Source: JBHHYU01 sp046757725
GTDB lineage: Bacteria; Desulfobacterota; Binatia; UBA9968
Reading direction: 5' to 3'
DNA length: 64,000 nt
NCBI GenBank assembly: GCA_046757725.1
Contig: JBHHYU010000004.1
Coordinates: 25,174-89,173 of the forward strand
Part shown: in pieces, positions 52,855-61,037 of the stretch
Layout: each line of letters begins with the position of its first letter
Numbering within the stretch: position 1 is the stretch's first letter
The notes under the pieces: model-generated
Told to the model about the DNA's origin: nothing
What the model saw: the letters and a program-made list of their open reading frames with translations, nothing else
Database searches by the model: none
Made by a program: the position numbers and the translations under genes

Positions 52855-52931
52855 ACGTCAATCTCCTAGATAATGGACTCCTTTTTGCGGCACGAGTCTC
52901 GCCCGGAACTATACGATACCGTCCAGTCTCG

Positions 52932-53999
52932 TCACGGGGAATACAATTTGTCTCCGCGCTTAGTCATAAATAGTTCCAATGGCAGCTCTGTCCCTTTCCC
53001 TTTCTCCTTTGCCTTCTCGTACATTTTCCTTGCAGTCGCCGCGAACTGGATTCCCATCCCGGTATTGTTCTTAAAAAGCGTGATTTCTTTCTCATCTTTT
53101 CTACTGCGGCATTTCCCCGTCAGAAGCTCTCCGAGTTCGTGCAGGTCCTCCGGCTTCACCAAACCCCGCTCCAGCCTATCAGCAAATTCTGCCTGGCGGT
53201 CGAGAAAGATTTGTGGCTTGTAGCCCACAACGATCAGTCCGGCACGCCGTATCACTTCGTCATCAAGCTCCCGCCGTGGGAGGTAACCGTCTCCCCCCAC
53301 AATGCTATTCACGTGCACTCCCTGTTCGAGCCAGCGCCCATTGATCACCGGCTCCACTGTGTTTGTCGCTGCGGTTACGATGTCGCTCCCCCGTATCGCC
53401 TCTTCCGCAGAGGCAACCGGGACGATCTCGACACTACACTGGTTGCTCATCTCGCGGGCAAATCGCTCGCGATTCGCTTTCGTGGGGCTGTAGACCTTTA
53501 TTTTTTTTAAAGTGCGTACGGCAACGGCCGCGGTCACCTGGGTCCGAGCTTGTTCCCCTGATCCGAGAAGCCCCATGATCTGAGCATCCTGGCGGGCGAG
53601 GTGCTTGGTGGCTACCCCGCTGGTTGCACCGACGCGCATCACCGAGAGGAGATGGTCGTCCATGATCGCCAGCAAATGACACGTATCCATGTCAAAAAGG
53701 AAGACGAGCCCGACAAAATCACCCGGATAGACTCTCCGCTTGGTCCCTGCGACTTCAACCTCTTTAGAGAAGCTCGAATCGACCCGTAAGGCCATAGACT
53801 TCATCCCTGGTACGAGACCCATGATATTATTGAAGTAATATTGCCCTCCCTCTTCTTTCCACGGTATACGCAGTCGGGCTCGCGGCGAAATCATCGCAGA
53901 CCCTTCTCCCAACTCGCGGAAAGCCTGTTCGATCGCCTCAACCTCCTCTACCATGGGCAATAACCCCTCCATCTGTTCATTCTTGAGTACTAAGACCAT
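52932..53999 (-). CDS. Ornithine cyclodeaminase/mu-crystallin family protein
   Basis: 355 residues. The NAD-binding Rossmann region is G-L-L-G-S-G-E-Q-A-R-T-Q. Other family features are M-A-L-R-V-D-S (substrate binding), G-A-T-S-G-V-A-T-K-H-L-A and N-S-I-V-G-G-D. Members deaminate-cyclise ornithine, reduce ketimines, or dehydrogenate alanine and 2-aminobutyrate-like amino acids. The ribosome site is weak, and the promoter candidate is at 54073-54099. Substrate undetermined. Neighbouring isochorismatase hints at amide or amino-acid turnover. Confidence 0.87.
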   Translation of the reverse strand: MVLVLKNEQMEGLLPMVEEVEAIEQAFRELGEGSAMISPRARLRIPWKEEGGQYYFNNIMGLVPGMKSMALRVDSSFSKEVEVAGTKRRVYPGDFVGLVFLFDMDTCHLLAIMDDHLLSVMRVGATSGVATKHLARQDAQIMGLLGSGEQARTQVTAAVAVRTLKKIKVYSPTKANRERFAREMSNQCSVEIVPVASAEEAIRGSDIVTAATNTVEPVINGRWLEQGVHVNSIVGGDGYLPRRELDDEVIRRAGLIVVGYKPQIFLDRQAEFADRLERGLVKPEDLHELGELLTGKCRSRKDEKEITLFKNNTGMGIQFAATARKMYEKAKEKGKGTELPLELFMTKRGDKLYSP

Positions 54000-54072
54000 G
54001 AATGGTTCCCTGATTCTATTATCCTTTATTTTTGTCCGAGAAGAGCCATAGCTCCCCGGTGCAGTCCTTCCC

Positions 54073-54099
54073 CCTATAGCAGAGGGAGCACGGTGTCAA
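54073..54099 (-). promoter_or_regulatory. Candidate promoter of the OCD-family gene
   Basis: TTGACA (54094-54099), 15 bases, TATAGG (54073-54078) on the minus strand, some 75 bases upstream of the gene start. The 15-base spacing is short, so strength is doubtful. Confidence 0.4.
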
Positions 54100-54265
54100 G
54101 GCAGAAAGGGGTGGTCGCGTGGATCCGTGGTCATCAACAAGCATCAGCTAGGGTAAGCTGGGTACTTAGAGCGAGCGGAATATGCCAAGATTCGCGTTAG
54201 GAAAAAATAGTAAGCTTTCAGAGCGCTTACCTACCCATGAGGGCTCACAAGGCTTTAATGGATGC

Positions 54266-54538
54266 TTATGCCTTTTTGTTTGCGTACCAATCTGCGTCTA
54301 TTCGAGTGAAGTGCTTCCATTTGTCTGGTACTCCCGCCTCCTCGAAGATTGCCTCCACCGGACAAACGGGCTCGCAGGCTCCACAATCAATGCATTCCTC
54401 AGGATCAATATAGAGCTTGTTTTCTTTTTCGAACTCTTCGGCCTCACTTTTTGTAGGATGGATACAGTCTACCGGACATACATCTACGCAGGCGGTATCT
54501 TTCACATCGATACATGGTTCAGCAATTACGTAGGTCAT
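54266..54538 (-). CDS. fdxA: 7Fe-type ferredoxin (FdxA-like)
   Basis: 90 residues. The N-terminal cluster cysteines are C9, C17, C21 and C25 (C-x7-C-x3-C-x3-C-P) and the second cluster C49-x2-C52-x2-C55-x3-C59-P. The C-x7-C spacing is typical of [3Fe-4S]/[4Fe-4S] ferredoxins. The C-terminal tail ([12 protein letters not shown]) matches long-tail ferredoxins of proteobacteria and actinobacteria. GGAGGAG lies seven bases before the ATG. It is 66 bases downstream of rtcB, on the same strand. Confidence 0.92.
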   Translation of the reverse strand: MTYVIAEPCIDVKDTACVDVCPVDCIHPTKSEAEEFEKENKLYIDPEECIDCGACEPVCPVEAIFEEAGVPDKWKHFTRIDADWYANKKA

Positions 54539-54604
54539 CTACCACTCCTCCTATAGTTTATCGTTTCAGTTAGTAACAGATCAAATCGTCTAAGTCAATT
54601 ATCT

Positions 54605-56074
54605 CTATCCCTTGATTACTCCCACCGGCCGAAAGCGTGCTACTCTTTTTGAAATACCTGCTTGCTCCATTGTTTCCACCACATCAGCAACGTCCTTATA
54701 CGCGTGAGGCAGCTCCTCAGCCATGGTCGCTCTACCTTGGTAGCGCGCCACCACGCCCCGCTGTGTCATCTCCTGATCAATATTAATACCGCGACTCTCT
54801 CTTCTCGACTGTGCTCGACTCATGATTCGACCGGCACCATGGCACGTACTACCGAAAGTTTTTTCTGTGGCGATTTCGGTTCCTACAAGTAGATACGAAT
54901 ATCGTCCCATATCCCCCGGGATGAGAACGGGTTGGCCAATATGGCGGTAAGCTCTTGGAATCTGCGGGTGGCCCGGGGGAAAGGCTCGCGTTGCCCCTTT
55001 GCGATGGACACAGAGACGGCGAGACTTTCCATTCACCTCATGTTCTTCCATCTTGGCGATGTTGTGGCAGACATCATAGAGCAGGGAGAACCCCAGCTCG
55101 CCCGGACTAATATTCAGGACCTTCAAAAACGCCTTTTCCGCCTGACTCATGATCACTTGTCGATTGGCCCACGCGTAGTTTGCGGCCGCGGCCATGGCAC
55201 CTAAATAATTGCGGCCCTCCGGGGAGTGAATCGGCGTGCAAGCCAATTGACGGTCGGGGAGCCGGATCCCATATTTTGCCATTGCAGGATGCATCACCTT
55301 GAGAAAATCCTCACATGTTTGGTAGCCTAGACCCCTAGATCCCGTATGAATCAGGATAACCACCTGATCGGGAAATAGAGCCAACGCCTGCGCTACGCGA
55401 GGAAAAAGGATCTCTTCAACCCGGCCGATCTCCAGAAAATGATTTCCAGAACCGAGCGTGCCGACTTGCTTAAGACCTCGTTCCAATGCTCGTTCGCTCA
55501 AGAGTGCTCCATCCGCACCCTGAAGTTTGCCTCCCTCTTCCGTCAACTCCAGATCCTCTTGCCGGCCGTATCCCTGTGCCACGGCCCAACCCGCGCCATC
55601 TTTAAGCAAGCGCTTCTCATCTACTTTGGAAAGCTTGGGTATGGCTCCCTCTGCCCCCACTCCTGAAGGAATAAGAGAGAAGAGCGCTTCAACCAGGCGA
55701 GAGATTTTTTCCCGGATCGTACTAAAGGCCAATCGGGTTTTTACCAGGCGGACGCCGCAGTTGATGTCGTAGCCAACCCCTCCGGGCGATATCACGCCGT
55801 CATCGAGGTCTAACGCAGCTACCCCACCGATTGGGAAACCGTAACCCCAGTGAATGTCCGGCATGGCCAGGGAATAGCCCACTATGCCCGGAAGATGGGC
55901 CACGTTCATAACCTGCCTGAGACAGTTATCCTCCTTGAGCCCGGATAAAAGTTTCTGGGTGGCGTAGATTCGGCCCGGAACCCGCATCTCCCCTTGGCGC
56001 GGGATCTCCCAGAGATAGGCTTGCAGCCTATTGAGTTTGATCTCTTTTCCAGCCGTGCTCTTCGTTTCAGACAT
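54605..56074 (-). CDS. rtcB: RNA-splicing ligase RtcB
   Basis: 489 residues from the ATG at 56074. All RtcB hallmarks are seen: G-V-G-Y-D-I-N-C-G-V-R (Mn ligands including the Cys), G-S-G-N-H-F-L-E, H-T-G-S-R-G-L-G, the H-R-K-G-A-T-R-A-F segment with the GMP-accepting His and a C-terminal G-S-T-C-H-G-A-G-R. No intein. RtcB joins 2,3-cyclic-phosphate and 5-hydroxyl RNA ends with GTP. The start overlaps the end of the archease gene by eight bases and lacks an independent ribosome site, implying coupled translation. Confidence 0.95.
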   Translation of the reverse strand: MSETKSTAGKEIKLNRLQAYLWEIPRQGEMRVPGRIYATQKLLSGLKEDNCLRQVMNVAHLPGIVGYSLAMPDIHWGYGFPIGGVAALDLDDGVISPGGVGYDINCGVRLVKTRLAFSTIREKISRLVEALFSLIPSGVGAEGAIPKLSKVDEKRLLKDGAGWAVAQGYGRQEDLELTEEGGKLQGADGALLSERALERGLKQVGTLGSGNHFLEIGRVEEILFPRVAQALALFPDQVVILIHTGSRGLGYQTCEDFLKVMHPAMAKYGIRLPDRQLACTPIHSPEGRNYLGAMAAAANYAWANRQVIMSQAEKAFLKVLNISPGELGFSLLYDVCHNIAKMEEHEVNGKSRRLCVHRKGATRAFPPGHPQIPRAYRHIGQPVLIPGDMGRYSYLLVGTEIATEKTFGSTCHGAGRIMSRAQSRRESRGINIDQEMTQRGVVARYQGRATMAEELPHAYKDVADVVETMEQAGISKRVARFRPVGVIKG

Positions 56075-56495
56075 CAAAGATGATGCGGGCATGCCAGGTG
56101 CCATGAGCTTCCCAAACCTTGAGATCATGATACGTAACCCCCTTGATCTCGGTACGAAGTTGATGGCGCTTGCGATCGAGTGTCTCTCCCTTGACCCAGC
56201 CCTTTACCTGATTAGGGTCAACTTTTGTGACCTCACATTGGCTCCCGAGAAATGCCTTCAGGTTAAATTCCGCTAAGAGTTCGCACAACCAGTCATGAAG
56301 AAGCTCCTCCCGACCGTTGCCAGTGACCGAAACGGCTATCCGGTTCTTTGGATCTATTTCGCTGGGATCAACGATCATTTTATAAAGGGCCGTTCCGGCT
56401 AAAGAAAAGAGGTCGGGCAAGGTAGCCGCCGTCAGCTCAATGCCGCGATCCGCGGTGTGTTCGATCTCCTGAAAGGCGCCTGTTCGATCACTCAC
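56067..56495 (-). CDS. Archease (RtcB activator)
   Basis: 142 residues, GTG start. It opens with H-T-A-D-R-G-I-E, and E-E-L-L-H-D-W-L-C-E-L-L and the C-terminal I-K-G-V-T-Y-H-D-L are archease hallmarks with the metal-binding Asp/His set. Archease speeds RtcB guanylylation and broadens NTP use. It overlaps the upstream DHH gene by eight bases and rtcB by eight bases, so all three are translated as a unit. Confidence 0.94.
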   Translation of the reverse strand: MSDRTGAFQEIEHTADRGIELTAATLPDLFSLAGTALYKMIVDPSEIDPKNRIAVSVTGNGREELLHDWLCELLAEFNLKAFLGSQCEVTKVDPNQVKGWVKGETLDRKRHQLRTEIKGVTYHDLKVWEAHGTWHARIIFDV

Positions 56496-57882
56496 GGCCT
56501 AACTCTTCTTCCCGCTTGATGATGAGTGGGACCATAGCCTCACGAATGACCTTTTCACTTACCTCGCCGAACTGTTCCTTGAAACGCTTGAGTGGAACCA
56601 CCGCTTTGGCCATAGAGCGATGCCCGCCGGCGCTGCCGATCACATCGAAAAGCCGCTTCATAATCTCCCCAGCACTTTTAACACGCCCTACGTTGCGCAC
56701 CGAGATGACCACCCGATCTCCACAGAGCCCGGAAACGATTCCCCACTCCACCCCTTCAATTTGAAGGCAGAACTCAGCCATTTGAGGAATGACATCCTCT
56801 CTTTGAATCTCACCCATGTGGATGACCGCTACCCCATTATCCATATGAAGTCGGCTAAGGGCGCGGCCCAAAGCCCCTAGATCCCGTAATGGTAACGCCG
56901 GCCTCTCCATCCTCGTAATCATCGCACGGTTGGCGAGGGGATAGAGGAAGCTAAAGGCGGCGAGGTCTGCAAGATGGCTTCCCCGTTCCAGGAAGAGGGT
57001 GTCGGTTTTAATCCCATAAAGTAAGGCTGTGGCTAGTCTTTGGGACGGCTCCATACCAACCGCTCTCAGATACTCGGTAAAGATTGTGGAGGTAGCACCA
57101 TATTGGGGCCTAAGGTCCGTAAAACGGGCCGAGAAAGAAACACGCTTAGGGTGATGATCAACAACCAGGTCAACTTTTCTTGGAAGTTGCTTGAAGTAGG
57201 GAGGTTGTACATCCACCAAGGCCAGCTTAACTCGCTTCTGATGTAGATCCTCATGGGCGATTCTATCAATATGAATCTCCAGGAGACGGAGCATGGCAAG
57301 GTTCTCCGGCCTGCTAACCCCGCCAAAGGTTACGAGAGGGGTCGTGGCCCGGTTGCGTCCTAAAAGTTCCCGTAGGGCTAGGGCGCTAGCGATGGCATCT
57401 GGGTCAGGGTCATGCTGTAATAAAATATAAATTTTTTCTTTTTCATGAAAAAGGGCGCGAATTTTTTCCACTTTTTGCCGATTGAAGTTGGCAAGGAGCT
57501 GCAGGGCGCAAAATTCCTCAAAAATCTCTTGTAACGAATGCTGGCGCAAGAGAGGGTCTTTTAGATTCCCAGCGACTAAGGATCCTGAAGAGAGTGAAAG
57601 GATCGGTAGCTTTTTGGCAAGCCGTCTCAGAAGCAAATACACTCGTTCTCGTAACTCTGGGTCCCTAATGAAAAGAATAGCCTGGTTGACATGCTCCAAG
57701 TGGTTCTTTTTATAGGTGGCCTCCTTGTTAAAATTACCCGACAAACTGTTTCCACCTTGCCGTCTGATCCGTCTTGACACTTTCGCGTCCGGAACCAAGA
57801 AAACGGCTTCCTCCTGCTTGGCTGCTACCTTATGCATGAGTTGAAAAAGAAGGTCGTCGTCGCAAATGACTAAATATTTCAT
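56488..57882 (-). CDS. DHH-family phosphoesterase (NrnA-like) with N-terminal nucleotide-binding-like domain
   Basis: 464 residues from the ATG at 57882. An N-terminal ~130-residue TrkA-N/Rossmann-like part is followed by the DHH domain: H-D-P-D-P-D-A-I-A (157-165), V-D-V-Q-P, and V-D-H-H-P (241-245). The DHHA1 domain contains G-S-A-G-G-H-R-S-M-A. Relatives cut nanoRNA, c-di-AMP or pAp. It is first in the unit DHH-archease-rtcB, so its substrate may be an RNA end or product of the repair pathway, by context only. The ribosome site is weak. Confidence 0.87.
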   Translation of the reverse strand: MKYLVICDDDLLFQLMHKVAAKQEEAVFLVPDAKVSRRIRRQGGNSLSGNFNKEATYKKNHLEHVNQAILFIRDPELRERVYLLLRRLAKKLPILSLSSGSLVAGNLKDPLLRQHSLQEIFEEFCALQLLANFNRQKVEKIRALFHEKEKIYILLQHDPDPDAIASALALRELLGRNRATTPLVTFGGVSRPENLAMLRLLEIHIDRIAHEDLHQKRVKLALVDVQPPYFKQLPRKVDLVVDHHPKRVSFSARFTDLRPQYGATSTIFTEYLRAVGMEPSQRLATALLYGIKTDTLFLERGSHLADLAAFSFLYPLANRAMITRMERPALPLRDLGALGRALSRLHMDNGVAVIHMGEIQREDVIPQMAEFCLQIEGVEWGIVSGLCGDRVVISVRNVGRVKSAGEIMKRLFDVIGSAGGHRSMAKAVVPLKRFKEQFGEVSEKVIREAMVPLIIKREEELGRE

Positions 57883-58176
57883 AAGGTCATCCCGGAGGAG
57901 GGACAATTAGAGTGGTTTGTTGGGGGCCTCTGGATGAGAGAAGCTGCGACTCGTCTCCACAAGGAAAATCTAGCACCTCGCGACCTATTTTTCCAGGCCT
58001 TTTGAAGTCACCCTCCGTCCCCGGACCTCAGTGGGCACTTCAGCACATTCTTCCCACGGGGGGGGGATTAGATTGCAAACTGAGACCATAGTGGGCTTTC
58101 CAGGTAGCGTCAATAGGACCCCCTCCAGAGATGGGAACAGGCTAGGAGATTGAGCGGGGAGAGGCTCAGCGCTGTT

Positions 58177-59208
58177 TTATGGCTTCCCTGCGATGATCAA
58201 AGTGGTGGAGGGCAAAGTATTGGGGATATCGGTATGGCTTTGAATGGTGTCGAAGCCCGCTTCTGTCAGCCAACGTGAGTACTCGGATAGAGTGTAGCAT
58301 TCTCCTGCAGGGGTGTGGGTCAATGTATAGACAGAGAAGCGCAGCGCAATTGTGGGGCCGGTGCGGTCTTCATTGGGAAGGAAGTCGCTGATGACAAAAT
58401 GTCCGCCCGCCTTTAAGGCGCCATGGGCCTTGAGAAACAGTTCCTCGTTCCCTCTGGGTGATTCAAAACGGCAGAAGTTACTTGTGATGACCAGGTCATA
58501 GTGATTTTCCTCAATCGCCGCCGAATGAAACTCACCGTCGATGAAGCGTATCTTTCCTTGCAAGCCACGCTCCCGGTTGAGTCGCTTTGCCACGGCGTTG
58601 ACATTGGGCCAGTCCAGCTGGGTGACTTCCGCTGAGGGGTCTCGGGCGAGGATGGTCATGCCAAAGATACTGGAACCTCCAGCAATATCCAACACCTGAA
58701 GCCCGTGTCGCTCTGCCCCAATTCCTAAGAGACTGCATAGCGTCTGGGCCACAGGCTTGGCTATCGGGATAATCCCGACAACGAGTTTTTCCCACACCGC
58801 GAGCTCGTTTGCCGTGTCCATGCGGCTCATCGGCTTACCTGTCTTGAGCGTTTCCTTGAGATGCGCCATGCCGTCCCAGAGAGCCATGGCTACGTGACGA
58901 AAATCTCCCATGTATGAAGATTGGCCTCGGACTAGGAAGGTCTCACTGAGGGGAGTGAGAAAGTACCGTCCTTCGCGCTTTTCCACGAGAGCGAGGGCAA
59001 TCAGGCTATCGAGAACGATCCGGGTAGCCCGAGGGTCGGTGCCGGCCTCCAGGGCAATTTGCTCATAGCTGCGGATGCCGCGGTGGATCAAGGTAAACAA
59101 GTCATATTCAATAGCGGAATCAAGGATTCGGCTATTGCCGAAATCCCCCAAAAGACGCATCAAGGGATGGGCTGTGAGCCCGTTTTTTCTGTTTCTTGGT
59201 TGGCTCAC
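58177..59208 (-). CDS. SAM-dependent O-methyltransferase (CrtF/ASMT-like)
   Basis: 343 residues. An N-terminal winged-helix dimerisation domain (about 25-100) precedes a Rossmann methyltransferase core with the SAM motif V-L-D-I-A-G-G-S-S (172-180) and D-W-P-N-V as motif II. This is the O-methyltransferase family 2 layout (hydroxyneurosporene or acetylserotonin type). GTG start with a weak site. It lies 79 bases after the radical SAM gene on the same strand and probably shares its transcript. Substrate unknown; a phenol or hydroxyl of a secondary metabolite, lipid or tetrapyrrole fits. Confidence 0.85.
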   Translation of the reverse strand: MSQPRNRKNGLTAHPLMRLLGDFGNSRILDSAIEYDLFTLIHRGIRSYEQIALEAGTDPRATRIVLDSLIALALVEKREGRYFLTPLSETFLVRGQSSYMGDFRHVAMALWDGMAHLKETLKTGKPMSRMDTANELAVWEKLVVGIIPIAKPVAQTLCSLLGIGAERHGLQVLDIAGGSSIFGMTILARDPSAEVTQLDWPNVNAVAKRLNRERGLQGKIRFIDGEFHSAAIEENHYDLVITSNFCRFESPRGNEELFLKAHGALKAGGHFVISDFLPNEDRTGPTIALRFSVYTLTHTPAGECYTLSEYSRWLTEAGFDTIQSHTDIPNTLPSTTLIIAGKP

Positions 59209-59287
59209 GATCCGCAGTGGCGAACGCCTTCCTTTACCGCTCGGCCGGGTTTCTCTGTATCAAACTTCAAACGCTATTTTTAAGTTT

Positions 59288-60769
59288 TTAGATGGCCTGA
59301 GCGTCTTCTGCGGCTCCCAACTGATATTTGGCAGCATTCTCCTTGAGAGAAAGAAACTTCATTCTCACGTATGGGGAGCTGTAGCCGTTTAAGATCCGCT
59401 CGATCCGGCCAGGCTTGCTATAAAAAGACTGATTCGCCCAACCGGTAAGCTCTCCCAATTCGCGGCGTGACAGGAATTTTGTGGGCATGACACAGTGTTC
59501 GAGGTCATAGAAACTCATATCTTTGATCTCAATGAGTTTTTGTTTAACGGCTTGCTTAAAGATGGGTGAGCCTGGGATAGGATTGAGGACTTGGATCATC
59601 ACCATATCCGGGTCGATCTCGTCAACTGCGCGGGCACGCTGACGAATTTTCTCTGCATCGTCTTCCCAGAAGCCGTTCAGATAGGTCGCCGTGGTGCAGA
59701 TATCATTTTGCCGTAGGTAGTGGATCAGCTCTTTGAGCTCCTTAACCCCAACTTTCATCGGACCCTTGCGGGCCTCTGCAATTTCCTCGTCTGTGCCTCC
59801 ATCCATCCCGATCAGTACCGAGTATAGGCCGGTCTTGCGCAGACGTGGAATAAGATCTTTATCACGAATCAGATTCTGTGCCCGAGCCAGGAAAAACCAG
59901 CTAACGTCGAGAGCCTTGTTTTCCAACTCTTCAACGAGGTCCACCATTTTTTGCCGGTCCGAATTGAAATCATCGTCCACAAAGGTTAGCAACTTAACGC
60001 CGTATCGTTTGCTTAGAAGCTCCATTTCCTCCGCTACCTTCTTACCTCCACGGGTCCGGTGGGTGGTAAAGTCACGCGGGCTTCTGGGATCGACGTACCA
60101 CCACTCATAGCAGAAATGGCAGGCCCCTTCGCAGCCCCGGGAGGTCAAGGCCTCATTATAATTGGGAATCACGGAATAACCGAGATAACGATCCATGGGA
60201 AAGAGATCATAGGCGGGCATAGGAAGTTCATCGAGGTTTGCCACAAAAGGCCTTTTGGGGGTGAGAATGACCTCACTGCCGGTCCGGTAGGCAAGACCTT
60301 TGATCTCGCTGAACCTCGGAGCGGTTTTTTTTAGTTCCTCCAGAAGTTCCCATAGAGGGTACTCGTTGTCACTGAAAGTGCCAACGATCACGAAATCAAT
60401 CTGAGGGGATTCTTGCATGATTTCTTTAGGGATCGCAGTGTACATAAGCCCGCCGCCTACCGTGATCGTTTGCGGCGCTGCTTTTTTGATGCGCCGCATG
60501 GCTTCATGGAAGCGGCTAAGCAGAGCTGCGCCTCCTACACTTGCGTTTGTGGCGCCGAAGAAAACCACATCAGGTTGCCTTTTCTTGACCTCTTCTATCA
60601 TCTCGTCGTCATCTATTTCGAGCGCACGACAATCGAGCACCTCGACATCAGCGCTCTTCTTTTCCCGGATGAAAGCGGCAAGTTGCGCATACAGGGGGTT
60701 AGCCGCTAGATGACGCGCGCCAAACGGTGCCCAATTCCCCATAGGGGGGGTGATAAAGAGTATTTTCAT
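59288..60769 (-). CDS. B12-binding domain radical SAM enzyme
   Basis: 493 residues. The N-terminal ~190 residues form a cobalamin-binding-type Rossmann domain, followed by a radical SAM barrel with the cluster motif C213-x3-C217-x2-C220 (R-G-C-E-G-A-C-H-F-C-Y-E). The rest is an M-F-C/BchE-like C-terminal domain. B12 radical SAM enzymes methylate unactivated carbon or do oxygen-free hydroxylation (BchE). A promoter lies at 60805-60833. Paired with an O-methyltransferase, so a small biosynthetic step pair is likely. Confidence 0.9.
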   Translation of the reverse strand: MKILFITPPMGNWAPFGARHLAANPLYAQLAAFIREKKSADVEVLDCRALEIDDDEMIEEVKKRQPDVVFFGATNASVGGAALLSRFHEAMRRIKKAAPQTITVGGGLMYTAIPKEIMQESPQIDFVIVGTFSDNEYPLWELLEELKKTAPRFSEIKGLAYRTGSEVILTPKRPFVANLDELPMPAYDLFPMDRYLGYSVIPNYNEALTSRGCEGACHFCYEWWYVDPRSPRDFTTHRTRGGKKVAEEMELLSKRYGVKLLTFVDDDFNSDRQKMVDLVEELENKALDVSWFFLARAQNLIRDKDLIPRLRKTGLYSVLIGMDGGTDEEIAEARKGPMKVGVKELKELIHYLRQNDICTTATYLNGFWEDDAEKIRQRARAVDEIDPDMVMIQVLNPIPGSPIFKQAVKQKLIEIKDMSFYDLEHCVMPTKFLSRRELGELTGWANQSFYSKPGRIERILNGYSSPYVRMKFLSLKENAAKYQLGAAEDAQAI

Positions 60770-60804
60770 GGTGATCTCCCTAAATACCTAAAACATTTCT
60801 GTAT

Positions 60805-60833
60805 AAACTATTTAATACGAAAGGAATTGTCAA
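60805..60833 (-). promoter_or_regulatory. Promoter of the radical SAM gene
   Basis: TTGACA (60828-60833), 17 bases, TAGTTT (60805-60810) on the minus strand. The -35 box is perfect and the spacing ideal, but the -10 box matches only three of six positions. Confidence 0.45.
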
Positions 60834-61037
60834 GGATTTCAGGAAAATAATAGGTGCGTAACCTAGCCTCCCAGCCGCTCCCATAAGACGGGACGAATTT
60901 GTGGATCAAAAAGATTGGTTGCAGAAGGGGGGTGTTTTTTTGCCGCATGGTACGAAACGGCTGATTCGAAATTAGGCTAGTTCAAGTTTGAATGCTGCCT
61001 TTTTTTGCTTTTCTTGCTATAAGGGTGATGAAATTCC

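Noticed and set aside
58058..58066. Run of nine G
   Set aside because: Homopolymer in a non-coding gap; possibly a slippage or assembly artefact, with no structure around it.
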